Program-made: the position numbers and the translations under genes
Shown: positions 46,647-57,322 of the stretch, one piece after another
How positions within the stretch are numbered: the stretch's first letter is position 1
Layout: every line of letters starts with the position of its first letter
Notes under the pieces: model-generated
Seen by the model: the letters and a program-made list of their open reading frames with translations, nothing else
Databases searched by the model: none
What the model was told of the DNA's origin: nothing
DNA from: Elgaria multicarinata webbii
Lineage: Eukaryota > Chordata > Lepidosauria > Squamata > Anguidae
Length of the DNA: 64,000 bases
Direction: 5' to 3'
Assembly (NCBI RefSeq): GCF_023053635.1
Contig: NC_086173.1
Coordinates: 145,299,197-145,363,196 of the forward strand

Positions 46647-47194
46647 CTGTGAGGCCTTACAGGGGGGGAAAGAGATCATTAGAAATCTAGAATACTGATA
46701 GGTGAAAAATACAACGCATTCCAAATAAATGTTGCTAAGTTATTTAATACTTTAGCTATAAATTTAGATCAATGTGCATATTTAGAGAGAGTATTTGATA
46801 TACCTTTTCCTTTTCAGTTATTGTTTTGACCTCTGGCACACAAGATGGGGAATGGTGTTACATAAAGTGAAGTGAGAGAACAGCTAAGGGGTGCAAAGAA
46901 ACCATGGAATAGCATGGGGGAAAGGTCATGGAACTTCTCCATTTCCCTAAATTCAAGAATTTTTGTATTGTACTTGTTTGTCACATCACAACATCCTTTG
47001 GAAGCTGATACTTTAACAATTCATTTGCATTTGTGGTTTTATTTCTGTACCCTCCTGTTACATGTTTGTTCAGAATACAGTTCATCCACTTACCAGTCTA
47101 GGGAATCGTGTATTACACCAGCCCATCTTTTTTACATTAGCTGCATGCAAAATGGCAGACTCAATTTAAGAACACGTACATAGGCTATACATTA

Positions 47195-47345
47195 TTTTAT
47201 TTTAATTTATTTAATTTATTACATTTTTATACCGCCTAATAGCTGAAGCTCTCTGGGTGGTTCACAAAAATTAAAACCATTAAGAACATAATAAAACATC
47301 CAACAATCTAAAAACCCAAATACAAAATACAATATAAAAAGCACA
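47195..47345 (-). mobile_element. L2-like LINE 3' end (family C)
   Basis: Tail TTATTTAATTTATTAC followed by TTTTTATACCGCCTAATAGC and GCTCTCTGGGTGGTTCAC on the plus strand. Better preserved than the other family C pieces. Confidence 0.7.
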
Positions 47346-48255
47346 ACCAGGATAAAACTATACACCTATACTTGGAACATATGAAGCTGCATTATACCAA
47401 ACAGCACCCACAGCCTCCATTACCAGAGGCCATGAGTGACAGGAGAGACCAGATTGAAGCATCCAATACTGCAAGATTTGTGGATGCTGGAGACACTATG
47501 GACCCGGTGGCCCACTCTCTTACATCATGAACAGCCTCCAGAAAAGGCCTCCTTTCTTTGGTCAGCCAGTGCTGATGGAGGATCTGGAAGTTCCCACCCT
47601 TCTGCACAGCCAAAAAGCCTCTGATCACTGTCAGCAGGAGCAGCCTGCAAAGTGTGCAAAGGGACTCTGCACTTAGGCTGCCATCACACCAGGCTTTTTA
47701 TCCAACAACTTAGCGGGACTTTTGTTTCTGGATTCTTTGCAGGATTAAGGTTGGCTCCTTTACACAGCTGGACATGTGCTTTGATTCTAGGAATTAATTT
47801 GTCAGCAAGTTCTATATGTTTCATTATGCAGCCACTAGATGGCACCACTGTATAGCACACCTCTGTCATTACAGATTACTGATACATCGGATAACGCTCC
47901 TTGTCGCATTATCTCTGATCTTTTTATAAGCAGAATAAAGGTTGAAATGCACGAGAGACACCCTGGAGTTTGGCTATGTCGTGTAAAGGAGCCACAATCT
48001 TCTGTGAGTGACCAATCAGATTCGTCCAATAAAATCCTCATGTAGAAATGCTGATAGAGACTGGACATAAGGGTTGCAGTTACGCACAGCTATTCCTGTC
48101 TCTGATGTGCACAGATCCTCCATACAAAGACATTATATTCAAGTAAATTGGCCCAAGTGCCTCCCCGCTTTTTTTTTTTTTTAATAAGAATGGAGCTATC
48201 TATTACATGGTCTGCTAGGTGTGCTGCATCCAAAACATATGCTGGTGATCTAACT

Positions 48256-49292
48256 CAGTGTTTCTCAACCTTTTTCCGACCGTGGCCCCCTTCCGACCTT
48301 GTTTCCTTCCTGTGGCCCCCCTATCCTACCAGTAGAAAAGTAGCTATTTAAATATTTTGTTTGTAAATAGAACATGTTTTATTTATAATTTTTATAATTT
48401 ATACAAAATACAATTACATAAAAATTTATACTTAAGTATTTCTCGATCAATGTGACCCTTGTGCAGAAACAAGCTTTTTTTTATATCTGGTTCTATTGCT
48501 GTGAGGGATAACCGAAGATCACCTCTGTCCATTATGTTAAGGCGATTCCGCGTTAGGCTGAGTAAATAATTCACACAGCTGAAACCTGATTCTACAGAAT
48601 ACGAAGTAGGAAATGCCATGAAAAACAATTTTGCTTTATCCCAAAGCTGTGGAAACTTTTTAGATTATTGTACTCTTTATCCAAAAATGGTGTTTTTCTT
48701 GACTGAAAGTTACTTTGGCTGTTATGTTGCTCTGTAGCTCTATGAGCGCTTCTTGCAAAGAAACATCAACGTCAGCAGCATTCACAGCAAATGGATCAAC
48801 TACCCAGGCCGGAATATCCACGTCCAGCAGATCACGGAAACAAACTTCCATATCATTCAATATGATGCTTCAAATGATCCACATACACAATTATTTCATC
48901 ATCTTTCAATTCATCACTAACTGCTGCCAAAGAGGAAAACTGGGCGAATTCTCGACGTCCAATATTGGTGGCATACAGGTTGACTTTTCCAAGAAACCCT
49001 GTAATAATCTCCTTACTTGAAAAAAAGGTCACAATTCCTGCCCTGTAGTTGTTTGTTTAACAAATTTAACAAGTTGTTTGTTTGTTTAACACTTCACTTC
49101 TCTGTTTTCTATTTTCTTCACTTCTGTGTTTTCTTTTCTCGGTCACTTCTCTGTTTTCTTCACTTCTCACTTCCCTCTGTGGCCCCCTAGTCTTGTGCCA
49201 TGGCCCCCCATTTATGTGATTTTCACCTGTGGCCCCTTGGAATATCCTGGGGCCCCCAAGGGGGCCTTATGGCCCTCGGTTGAGAAACGCTG
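48256..49292 (-). mobile_element. hAT DNA transposon, internally deleted
   Basis: Terminal inverted repeats CAGTGTTTCTCAACC at the left and GGTTGAGAAACGCTG at the right differ at one of 15 bases. Flanks ATCTAACT (48,248-48,255) and GTCTAACT (49,293-49,300) are a 7-of-8 target duplication. The minus strand keeps two pieces of transposase (48,860-48,660 and 48,628-48,392). At 1,037 bp it is far shorter than an autonomous hAT, so most of the transposase is deleted. A T/C-rich repeated part (TTCACTTCTCTGTTTTC) lies at 49,030-49,180. Confidence 0.92.
48392..48860 (-). pseudogene. hAT transposase C-terminal remnant
   Basis: The upstream piece reads DIPAWVVDPFAVNAADVDVS LQEALIELQSN; the second reads FPTSYSVESGFSCVNYLLSL TRNRLNIMDRGDLRLSLT. 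These are the region just before, and the start of, the C-terminal dimerisation domain of ZBED/FAM200-like hAT transposases. The two are in different frames and separated by a stop. DNA cutting residues upstream are gone. Confidence 0.85.
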
Positions 49293-49540
49293 GTCTAACT
49301 AGCCATTCACAATCCAAGATGATGGTATAATTGAGATTAGGCAAGTGAAAGACGCTCCCCCATCAGAAACAGTTTTTAAAAAATGAAACAAAAAGTGTAG
49401 TACCCAATAGGTAGAAATTTAACCTGTGGCTAAACATGTGACCAGGAAGTTGTGTCAAAATATTTTAGTGTTAACTGGTATGTTTCTCATTAAAAGAAAC
49501 TTTGTTACATACTACCATTATATAACGGGGACAGCAAGGT

Positions 49541-49624
49541 TTTACTGCACAATCCTATGCATATTTATTCAAAAATAAATCTCACTGAGCAATAGGATTC
49601 ACTCTCAGGTAACTATATCTAGAA
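49541..49624. mobile_element. Palindromic MITE-like element (family P), diverged
   Basis: CACAATCCTATGCATATTTA at the left, weak right end TATATCTAGAATATG, with ACTCTCAGGTAA between. Confidence 0.5.
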
Positions 49625-49726
49625 TATGTAGGGGAATATTTTTTCTGTCAAGGGTCACATTTTTACTTGGTGGTAATATGCTGGTGTATGAATTTAGGTT
49701 GAAGGCCTAGTGTACAGCTTTACAGT

Positions 49727-50740
49727 GCAATCCTATACAAGTCTGCTCAGTTCAATGGGATTTACAGTCCTGGGCCCAGTGCTCTTCAACATTTTTATTA
49801 ATGATTTGGACGAGGAGGTGCAGGGAACACTTATCAAATTTGCAGATGACACAAAATTGGGTGGGATAGCTAATACCCTGGAAGACAGAAACAAACTTCA
49901 AAGTGATCTTGATAGGCTGGAGTACTGGACTGAAAACAACAGAATGAAATTTAATAGGGATAAATGCCAAGTTCTACATCTAGGAAATAGAAATCAAATA
50001 CACAGTTACAAGATGGGGGATACTTGGCTGAGCAATACTACAAACGAGAAAGATCTTGGAATTGTTGTAGATCACAAGCTGAATATGAGCCAACAGTGTG
50101 ATATGGCTGCAAGAAAGGCAAATGCTATTTTGGGCTGCATTAATAGAAGTATAGCTTCCAAATCGTGTGAGGTACTGGTTCCTCTCTATTCGGCCCTGGT
50201 TAGGCCGCATCTAGAGTATTGCGTCCAGTTCTGGCCACCACACTTCAAGAAGGATGCAGACAAGCTGGAGCGTGTTCAGAGGAGGGCAACCAGGATGATC
50301 AGGGGTTTGGAAACAAAGCCCTATGAAGAGAGACTGAAAGAACTGGGCATGTTTAGCCTGGAGAAGAGAAGATTGAGGGGAGACAAATACTCAAATACTT
50401 AAAAGGTTGTCACACAGAGGAGGGCCAGGATCTCTTCTTGATCATCCCAGAGTGCAGGACATGGAATAATGGGCTGAAGTTACAGGAAGTCAGATTCTGG
50501 CTGAACATCAGGAAAAACTTCCTGACTGTTAGAGCAGTATGACAATGGAACCAGTTACCTAGGGAGGTTGTGGGCTCTCCCACACTAGAGGCATTCAAGA
50601 GGCAGCTGGACAACCATCTGGTGAATAGGGTGGATTTCTGCATTGAGCAGGGGGTTGGACTCGATGGCCTTATAGGCCCCTTCCAACTCTACTATTCTAT
50701 GATTCTACTCCCAGGTAAGTCAGTAAAGGATTTCAGCGTT
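49727..50740. mobile_element. Family P element split by a CR1 insertion
   Basis: The left half (GTGCAATCCTATACAAGTC to TTCAATGGGATTTAC) ends at about 49,764 and the right half (CTCCCAGGTAAGTCAG to GATTTCAGC) resumes at about 50,707. In intact copies these halves are contiguous (AATGGGACTTACTCCCAGG). The TTAC and CTAC next to the junctions could be a short target duplication. Confidence 0.8.
49765..50706 (+). mobile_element. CR1 LINE, 3' third
   Basis: Encodes [84 protein letters not shown] and [16 protein letters not shown] in one open frame to 50,400, then the 3' end with CR1's ATTCTATGATTCTA. Truncated just before the catalytic motif. It is a sister of the copy at 35,651-36,522, and on the present reading its frame is better kept. 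Confidence 0.9.
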
Positions 50741-51151
50741 AATTTTATTTCTACCATGTTTGGAACCGCACAAAATGAGACCATTATATATTATATACCT
50801 AGATTCATTCCAGAAATGAAGGTTGTTAATTTTAAAAGCATAGGCTGCAAGCATTTGGCCTGAAGTAAGTTTATTTTACATGACTGAGCTAATACTAGCA
50901 AGAATATTGATTTTAAAGAAACGTTAAGGGGTTATATATAAAAATGCTTAAACAGCCAAAATATTACTTTGTCCTCAAACCCAGGTTCAGGTTATTAATT
51001 TTGTTCAAATCACTTTTTATGTGCAATAATACTATTTACAGAATAAAAAGCGATATTTCTTTCAAAACAACAATCTTTTTCTATTTATTATTGGGGAAAC
51101 CAATTACTCCCATTGTGACCAGTCAGTGTTTATTTTGCATATATTTACATT

Positions 51152-51255
51152 TTTATTATTATTACATTTATATACCGCCCCATAGCCGAAGCTCTCTGGT
51201 CAGTTGACAAAAGTTAAAAACAATAAACATTAAAAACAAATATACAAAAATTTAA
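51152..51255 (-). mobile_element. L2-like LINE tail (family C)
   Basis: ATTATTATTACATTTATATACCG start and CCATAGCCGAAGCTCTCTGG box on the plus strand; truncated. Confidence 0.65.
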
Positions 51256-51495
51256 AAGCATAAAAACAGCAATATCCATTTAACTGAATTGTCAGTGTGC
51301 GCTTTCACATTCCATGATTATTTTAATGTGCCTTTTCATTTTCCCCTTCCACCTATCTGTGTGCCACACACACCACTGCTGCCACTTGAGGTTTACACTT
51401 AAGGCAACAGAAGTGGAGTCCAGTCCACATAAGCTTATGCCATAATACAACTCTTATTTTGTTATGATTGATTCTTCCCATCCATTCCTCAAAAC

Positions 51496-51830
51496 TAGCC
51501 TTCCCCAATCTGGCGACCTCCAGAAGTGTCTAAATACAACTCCCGGCGGCAATCCCCCCTGCCAACACGGGGGCACAGGGCTGTAACATTCCAGTGCCTC
51601 TATTTCACAAGTCGTCAACGCACCGCCCTCCATGGGTGTTCGACTACAATTCCCATCATCCCCCCCAACATGGGGGGAGCACAGGGTGCGTCCTCCGAGT
51701 GCCTGTTTCAGCAGTCGCCGACTCAGTGCCTTTCAACGGTATTCGACTACAACTCCCATCAGCCTCCCAGCTGGGGTGTGGGTGCTGGGAGTTACAGCCA
51801 ACGCATCTGGAACGCACCCAGTGGTGTGGA
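51496..51830. repeat. Degenerate palindromic element related to 33,984
   Basis: Begins AGCCTTCCCCAATCTGG like 33,984-34,086 and holds three separate CTACAA(C/T)TCCC blocks near 51,537, 51,646 and 51,749, so it is probably a nested or multiplied copy. The right limit is uncertain. Confidence 0.5.
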
Positions 51831-52134
51831 GCCTCGCTTGAACCCAGAGGCGGCTGCAGTCCCTACGTCGCTGATGATTGTGAGATAGGACGAGGCAGCC
51901 TCAATAACACGGCCGGGCCGGGCTTGCTTTGGCGCAGTTTACTACGGAATGGGCACAACAACAGGCCTGTGACATGTGACCTTCTTCTCTTTGCACCGCC
52001 GACAGGCCAAATGGCACTCCTGCCTGGGTGCTGCTGCCTACCAGGGACGGCTGGGGAAAGAATGAGGGAGCCTGTGCCTGAGCCCTCCTTCCCGTCCCGA
52101 GAGGTGCCCGTCAGTCGTCCCGCCGCTTTAACCT

Positions 52135-52135
<1 letters not shown>

Positions 52136-52171
<36 letters not shown>
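52136..52171. repeat. (CAG)12 trinucleotide repeat
   Basis: Twelve uninterrupted CAG units on the plus strand, hence (CTG)12 in the sense of HDAC11, about 140 bases after the proposed exon 1. Confidence 0.97.
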
Positions 52172-52172
<1 letters not shown>

Positions 52173-52310
52173 TCCTCCCTCCCCACACGCCAAGGCCGCC
52201 TCTCCCTCGCCTTCCCAGTCCGGCCCCGAACAAGCCCCGTCGCTCGTTACTCACATGATGCCCCCTCAATGGCATAGCGCACGAGCTCCCTCCTCGTCAG
52301 AAAGCCATAC

Positions 52311-52348
52311 CTGGATGCGACTGAGCATGCCCGGATTCTAGTGAGCAT
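52311..52348 (-). CDS. HDAC11: HDAC11 proposed first coding exon
   Basis: The minus strand from ATG opposite 52,346-52,348 reads MLTRIRACSVAS and ends with AG before a CAG|gtatgg donor. The two leftover bases plus the first base of the exon at 46,507-46,646 form Arg, in frame with TELYQD. A G at -3 supports the start. The predicted protein would have about 361 residues, against 347 in human, and begins ML like human MLHTT, but the next residues differ. An alternative donor CAT|gtgagt at 52,254 gives no coding frame. Confidence 0.5.
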
Positions 52349-52399
52349 GCCCGGACTCGTCGAACGAAGACGCCTGCCCTTAACTTGCCCTCACTTGCT

Positions 52400-54040
52400 G
52401 CTCTATTACCCTTAGGTAGAGACATTAGAAACAGCAGGGAGGGATATAGTGACGTGCAGTTGCATCAAGGCTGTGAACATGAGAATGAGTCAGATGATGA
52501 TTAAATAATAATAATTTAAAATCTCCCATCATAATTTATTTCTTTTAAAATATTTAAAATTTATTATTATACAAAATGTAAAAAAATATTATTTTAAAAA
52601 TCAGGAACTGTGTAACAGAGTTCCCAGGCACTGTGCATGATCAAAGGCTTCCCCCTTCCTTCACTTTGGTACACTCTGGAATGCTGAAATCATGATGGGA
52701 CTACAAAGTGCTTTACTGTACCTAGACTTCTTAATATTTATTTATTAATTAAATTAATCACAACACAACTATATATATTAAACATAATTCTTGGCATTGG
52801 CCCAGCTTGATGTCCGCCAGGCCCCATCATTACAGACCTTCATGCAGGCCCCAAAATGTACCTGTTTACCTTTGGATGATTTTTTTTTTTTAAAAAAAGC
52901 ACACAACATTGCAAACATGGTGAAAATGCTCACCCCACGGGCTCTCTCCACACAGCTCCTTGCCCATTTCCTGAGCCCCACTACTCGCAGGGAAGAGGGA
53001 GGACCCCAGGAGGGAGAGCCACACCATCCGTGGACCATGGGATTGTCCCGAGACCGGAGCGAAAAATGGACAAAAGCAGTCCCAGATATCCTGGGAGAAC
53101 TTGAGTGACGGTCTCTGGTTCACCCCAGGATCAGCTGTGCATCATTTGGACCCGCAGGGACAACCTCGAGTCCACCCCAGGACAAATGGCAGGTTTGATT
53201 AGGCCTCACTGCATTGGAGATTTGCTGTCCTGGAGAGGGGAGGGATTCCCTTCCTCTCCAGCCCCCCACAATCCCCAAATCTGCTCGAGGGTTCGGACAT
53301 CCTCCAGAGCAGATTAGGGCAAATAAAAGTCACGTTCCACAAGTGTGACATTAGATTTTGCCCACTATGTGTACCAAAATATACTGCATATGTAAACATA
53401 AGCATTTACAAACGTTCAGTGTTTTTTATAAATGAGGGTTTTAGGTTACATGCAAATAAATATTAAGGTTGAAGAAAAGAATAAAATACCTTTAAAAAGT
53501 CTTACAACTCACAGCTTTCTCAGGCCAGAAAAGTCCTACAGCTCCCAGCTTTTTTTTCTGTCTAAACATGATTGCGCCGTTAACCCCCCCTCCCCATTTC
53601 TCTCTGTCCTTCGCCAGATTTTATTATTATTTTATTGTTATTATTGATGCTCATTTCTGGACTCCTTCCAACTGCAAAACTATGCAAGCTTCTTGAGCGC
53701 TCTTTGGCTATGCCATGCAGCAAAAAGCGCAGGTGTTAACTCATTTTGCAGCACTGCTGGAATCAAATGGAACCAGCAGGGGGAGATCTACGATCGCGCT
53801 TGCTAAATTGCAAGCAGTTCTCCAAGGTCAACGTTCGATTAAAACACATACAGAGTTAGTCGGCTTCTTTCCCGCTGGAGAAAGGTCAACAGACTCAAAA
53901 GACTACAGAGATCCAGGGGGTTGAAGGGGAGACGATCAGAGACCGGAACACAGAAGCTTTTTTTGGGGGGGGGGGAGACAAACAGAGAGAAAGATCCCCT
54001 GGTGCTCTGATAACGCAACGAGCTGCTGCTCATCTTGCAG
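52400..54040. other. Region between HDAC11 and the SANT gene
   Basis: AT-rich at 52,490-52,620 and 53,330-53,480. 52,840-53,310 is moderately GC-rich with open frames that do not resemble known proteins; it may be an unnamed repeat. A G-run lies at about 53,961-53,976. Confidence 0.5.
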
Positions 54041-54169
54041 CTCTCTTGCATGCAAAGGACAAGCAGCTGCAGACGGGCAAAAGGGTGTGTGGGAAGCCAG
54101 GCTCGGATGCCTTCCTCTTCCTGTCTGCAAAGGCAGGGTGGATCCCAGGCTTGCTGGAGCCGCCTCCGC

Positions 54170-54290
54170 CTCCTAGCCTTGCCCATTGGTTCGCTGGTCT
54201 GCTGATGCCCCCCTTCCCTGAAAGGAACCATTCGGGGGGGTTGATGGATGTGACGTTATGGGCGGGGATTGGCCAGTTCAAGCGTCTGAA
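54170..54290 (+). promoter_or_regulatory. Candidate promoter of the SANT gene
   Basis: CCATTGGTTC near 54,183, and GGGCGGGGATTGGCC at 54,260-54,274, that is a GC box fused to an inverted CCAAT box, lie about 280-370 bases before the ATG. No TATA box. A non-coding exon upstream cannot be excluded. Confidence 0.5.
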
Positions 54291-54552
54291 AGAGACCCTT
54301 CCAAGTCCCGATCGAAGCTCCACCCACGACGTTACTACTGACTAACAACTGTTCATGTGAACACTCGCTTGTGCAAAAGATTCCATCTTGGCTTTCTTCT
54401 TGTGCCCTTGTGTTCCATGCAATCTCTATGTTATTTTCCTCCAGGGGTGGCCTCTAGGTCTTTGGAGGAAAGTTTATCACTTTTAAGGCATTTAAGGAGC
54501 TGTAGCTGTGTGGAGTTGAGTACTGGTCTGTGTGGACTAGGTGAAAGCAGAA

Positions 54553-55198
54553 ATGCCTCATACACCTCGCCAGCGCTTGCAGCCTCGTGCTCCTGTGTGG
54601 TCAGAGACAGAAACCCGAGATTTTCTTGCACTCTGGGGTGAACTGCTGATTTTAAGGTGGATTGAAAACCGTCCACCAAACAGCGACATCTATGAGGACC
54701 TTTCGGCCCAAATGATTGCCAGGGGTCATGAGCGCAACGCTTCGCAGTGTAGGAACAGAGCCCGGGACCTCAAGCGGAGTTATCGGAGAGCCAAGGATGC
54801 GCAAGTCTGTGCTGGAGCGGAACCGGTTTCCTGCCGCTACTTTCGAGAGTTGGATCAGATGTTTGGCGGTGAAATGGACGGCGTAGCTAATCGAAGCCTG
54901 GCTGGCATGGATGGGTCCATGCGGGCCGTTGTGAAAACCGAAGATGCAGAAGACATGGAGGCCCAAGTTTCGGAAGAAGAAGGCAACCAAATGACACCAC
55001 CGAACACCCTCTCGAGCATGGATGCTGACACCGACACGGAAACGGAACCAACGTTGGGGATCTCACGAGAGCTGCTGGCAGCGCATCCAGATGTGATTGA
55101 AACCACCATCGGGGAGGAATGTTCCGAAGACAAAACAATGCTTTCACGTGGACAACCAATGGCTGGCCCCAGTGAAGATGGACACCACACTGTTACTG
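54553..55198 (+). CDS. Myb/SANT-like DNA-binding coiled-coil protein, exon 1
   Basis: Residues 1-216 of 385. Residues 14-105 (VWSETETRDFLALWGE to RYFRELDQMFGG) form a Myb/SANT-like (trihelix, Myb_DNA-bind_4 type) domain: three predicted helices with the tryptophans at 16, 28 and 36 and basic RNRARDLKRSYRRAK in the third helix. Such domains bind DNA. Residues 105-216 are acidic and probably disordered, with VKTE at 127-130 matching the SUMO site consensus. ATG at 54,553 is chosen, since the frame upstream has no earlier ATG. Donor ACTG|gtgagc. Reptiles carry many uncharacterised SANT-domain genes near SCAN/zinc finger genes; I do not recognise a named orthologue. Some SANT proteins derive from Harbinger transposons. 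Confidence 0.85.
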
Positions 55199-56630
55199 GT
55201 GAGCAAGTGACCTGTTACTGCCATGGCTTTTTGTGTGGTCTCTCAGTTCCTATAATTCTATCTAAATCAGTTATAGGAACCCATAAGAACCTATCTCACT
55301 CTGTAGGGATTGGTTCTTGGGTCATGGAGAGGTGAGGACATGACCTGAATTTTCTCCTGTTTAGAGGCCCTGTTTAGATGTGCCTTGGGAGAAAAATGAA
55401 GACTTGAAATCAGTTTTAAAAGAGGAACCTGGCTAAGTGCTGTGGAAGCTACTCACATCATCTCACTTTGCCAGGAGAGCCATATGGCACTAGGTGTCCA
55501 GGTTCAGCCAATTTTAGTCACAAGGTTAGCTGAAGGGTTGGGGTCTTTTTGCAGGGATTGGGAGGGTCTGGAAGTGTTTGGTGAGGCGGTCGCTTAGATT
55601 TTCATCCGAGCAGCCAATCAGCATTAGTTCCCAGCAGTCTCAGCTCCACCCTAGCAAATTAATTGGGCTGTGGGATACTATGGCAGGCAGGCAGGCAGGA
55701 AAAAGGAAGGAGACAGAGGAAGAGGCTGAGGACAGAGGAAATGTAGAAGGGTGGGAAAGTGTAAATGGATTTGGCTGGAAGGGGAAGAAAAGGAGAAGCT
55801 CTGTGGATGAAAGCAGAAATAGTAAATACAGTATTGACCAAGGAATGTTGCCAGGGTGTATACATTGTAGTTTTGTTCACAATCCTGGGTGCTTCTGCAA
55901 TACATGCACACATCCAGAGGAATAGGGAATTATAAAACCATTATAAAACTATCTGACATGTAACAGTAAACCTACCACCCATGGTAGTCACTGCCACTAG
56001 TTTTAGACGTTTTCTGCTTATATTGCTTAATATTACAGGATATATAATATCAGCAATAAGCAGTTTCATCTACTGTGATGTACCCATACCACTGGTGACA
56101 TTAATTACTACTAACAGTTATTATTATGATGCTTGGTCATGTACATTTTTCCAAGCAGAAAGAACAAGATTGGTACTGTGCTGTGCTACTAATGTTATAT
56201 CCAAATGTTACATATGTTGCAGACCTTGGCCTAGTTCGTGTCTGTGATAGCTGATTGTTCTTTCACAGAAACAGCAGTTTCACACACACATATATGGCAG
56301 ATGCAGTTATGCGATAAAGATAACTTTATACATCGGTCCCCCTTATAAAGGGGGGACCCCCCCATTTGTCATCATGCCCAGGAAAGAAAACCCAGAAGTG
56401 TTAGGGAAACCTCAAATATATGCAGAACTGAATTATGAAACCTAAACTTCATTTACTACTTCAAAACTGCATTTCTGTACCTACCTCCTGATGGAAAGCC
56501 CCAACCAAGTCTGTGGGACTTACTTCTAAAAGACACGTATTTCATATAAGAAAATAGGAACCTACAGCAAACAATATTATGTTGACTGCAACAGTATTTT
56601 TTTTAAAAAAAATATATACATACATATATA

Positions 56631-57322
56631 TGTATGCAGTTAAACCTCAAAAAAACCAAGATTATGGCAACCAGCTCGATTGATAACTGGCAAATAGAGG
56701 GAGAAAACGTGGAGGCAGTGACAGACTTTGTATTTCTGGGCGCAAAGATTACTGCAGACGCTGACTGCAGACAGGAAATCAGAAGACGTTTACTTCTTGG
56801 AAGGAGAGCAATGACAAATCTTGATAAAATAGTTAAGAGCAGAGACACCACATGACAACAAAGGTCCGCATAGTTAAAGCAATGGTATTCCCCGTAGTAA
56901 CCTATGGCTGCGAGAGCTGGACCATAAGGAAAGCTGAGCGAAGGAAGATAGATGCTTTTGAACTGTGGTGTTGGAGGAAAATGCTGAGAGTGCCTTGGAC
57001 TGCAAGAAGATCAAACCAGTCCATACTCCAGGAAATAAAGCCAGACTGCTCACTTGAGGGAATGGTATTAAAGGCAAAACTGAAGTACTTTGGCCACATA
57101 ATGAGAAGACAGGATACCCTGGAGAAGAGGCTGATGCTAGGGAAAGCGGAAGGCAAAAGGAAGAGGGGCCGACCAAGGGCAAGATGGATGGATGATATTC
57201 TGGAGGTGACAGACTTGACCTTGGGGGAGCTAGGGGTGGCGACAGCCAACAGAAAGCTCTGGCGTGGGCTGGTCCATGAAGTCACGAAGAGTCGGAAATG
57301 ACTGAACGAATAAACAACAAAT
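56631..57322 (+). mobile_element. BovB (RTE clade) LINE, 3' end
   Basis: Reads NLKKTKIMATSSIDNWQIEG, VTDFVFLGAKITADADCRQE and, in the next frame, TKVRIVKAMVFPVVTYGCES WTIRKAERRKIDAFELWCWR KMLRVPWTARRSNQSIL, GKRKRGRPRARWMDDI. This is the BovB C-terminal region. The end GTCACGAAGAGTCGGAAATG and AACAACAA tail is the BovB 3' terminus. One frameshift near 56,850 and no reverse transcriptase core. BovB is known for horizontal transfer between squamates, ruminants and other animals through ticks. Confidence 0.93.

Larger units (their letters stand above)
46647..52310 (-). other. HDAC11: HDAC11 first intron (if exon 1 is at 52,311)
   Basis: Holds the L2-like tail at 47,195-47,345, the hAT at 48,256, the CR1-in-MITE at 49,727, an L2-like tail at 51,152, a degenerate palindrome at 51,496 and a (CAG)12 tract. 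The rest (for example 47,350-48,250 and 50,740-51,150) shows no exon. 47,690-47,760 resembles 1,825-1,910. Confidence 0.6.
51860..52400 (-). promoter_or_regulatory. HDAC11: CpG-rich promoter region of HDAC11
   Basis: GC-rich with many CG dinucleotides (for example CGGCCGGGCCGGGC near 51,910 and CGCCGCTTTAACC near 52,120), in contrast to the AT-rich surroundings. It sits at the 5' side of HDAC11, and has no TATA box, as usual for housekeeping-type promoters. The exact transcription start is not seen. Confidence 0.65.

Noticed and set aside
51594-52277. A 227-codon open frame on the plus strand with a serine run
   Set aside because: It lies in the CpG-rich HDAC11 5' region, and its serine run is only the (CAG)12 tract read in one frame. 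No known domain; GC-rich DNA often gives such open frames.
55578-55925. 115-codon open frame in the SANT gene intron
   Set aside because: Low-complexity Gln/Arg/Glu-rich reading of a purine-rich stretch (GGCAGGCAGGCAGG); no splice-phase fit with the flanking exons.
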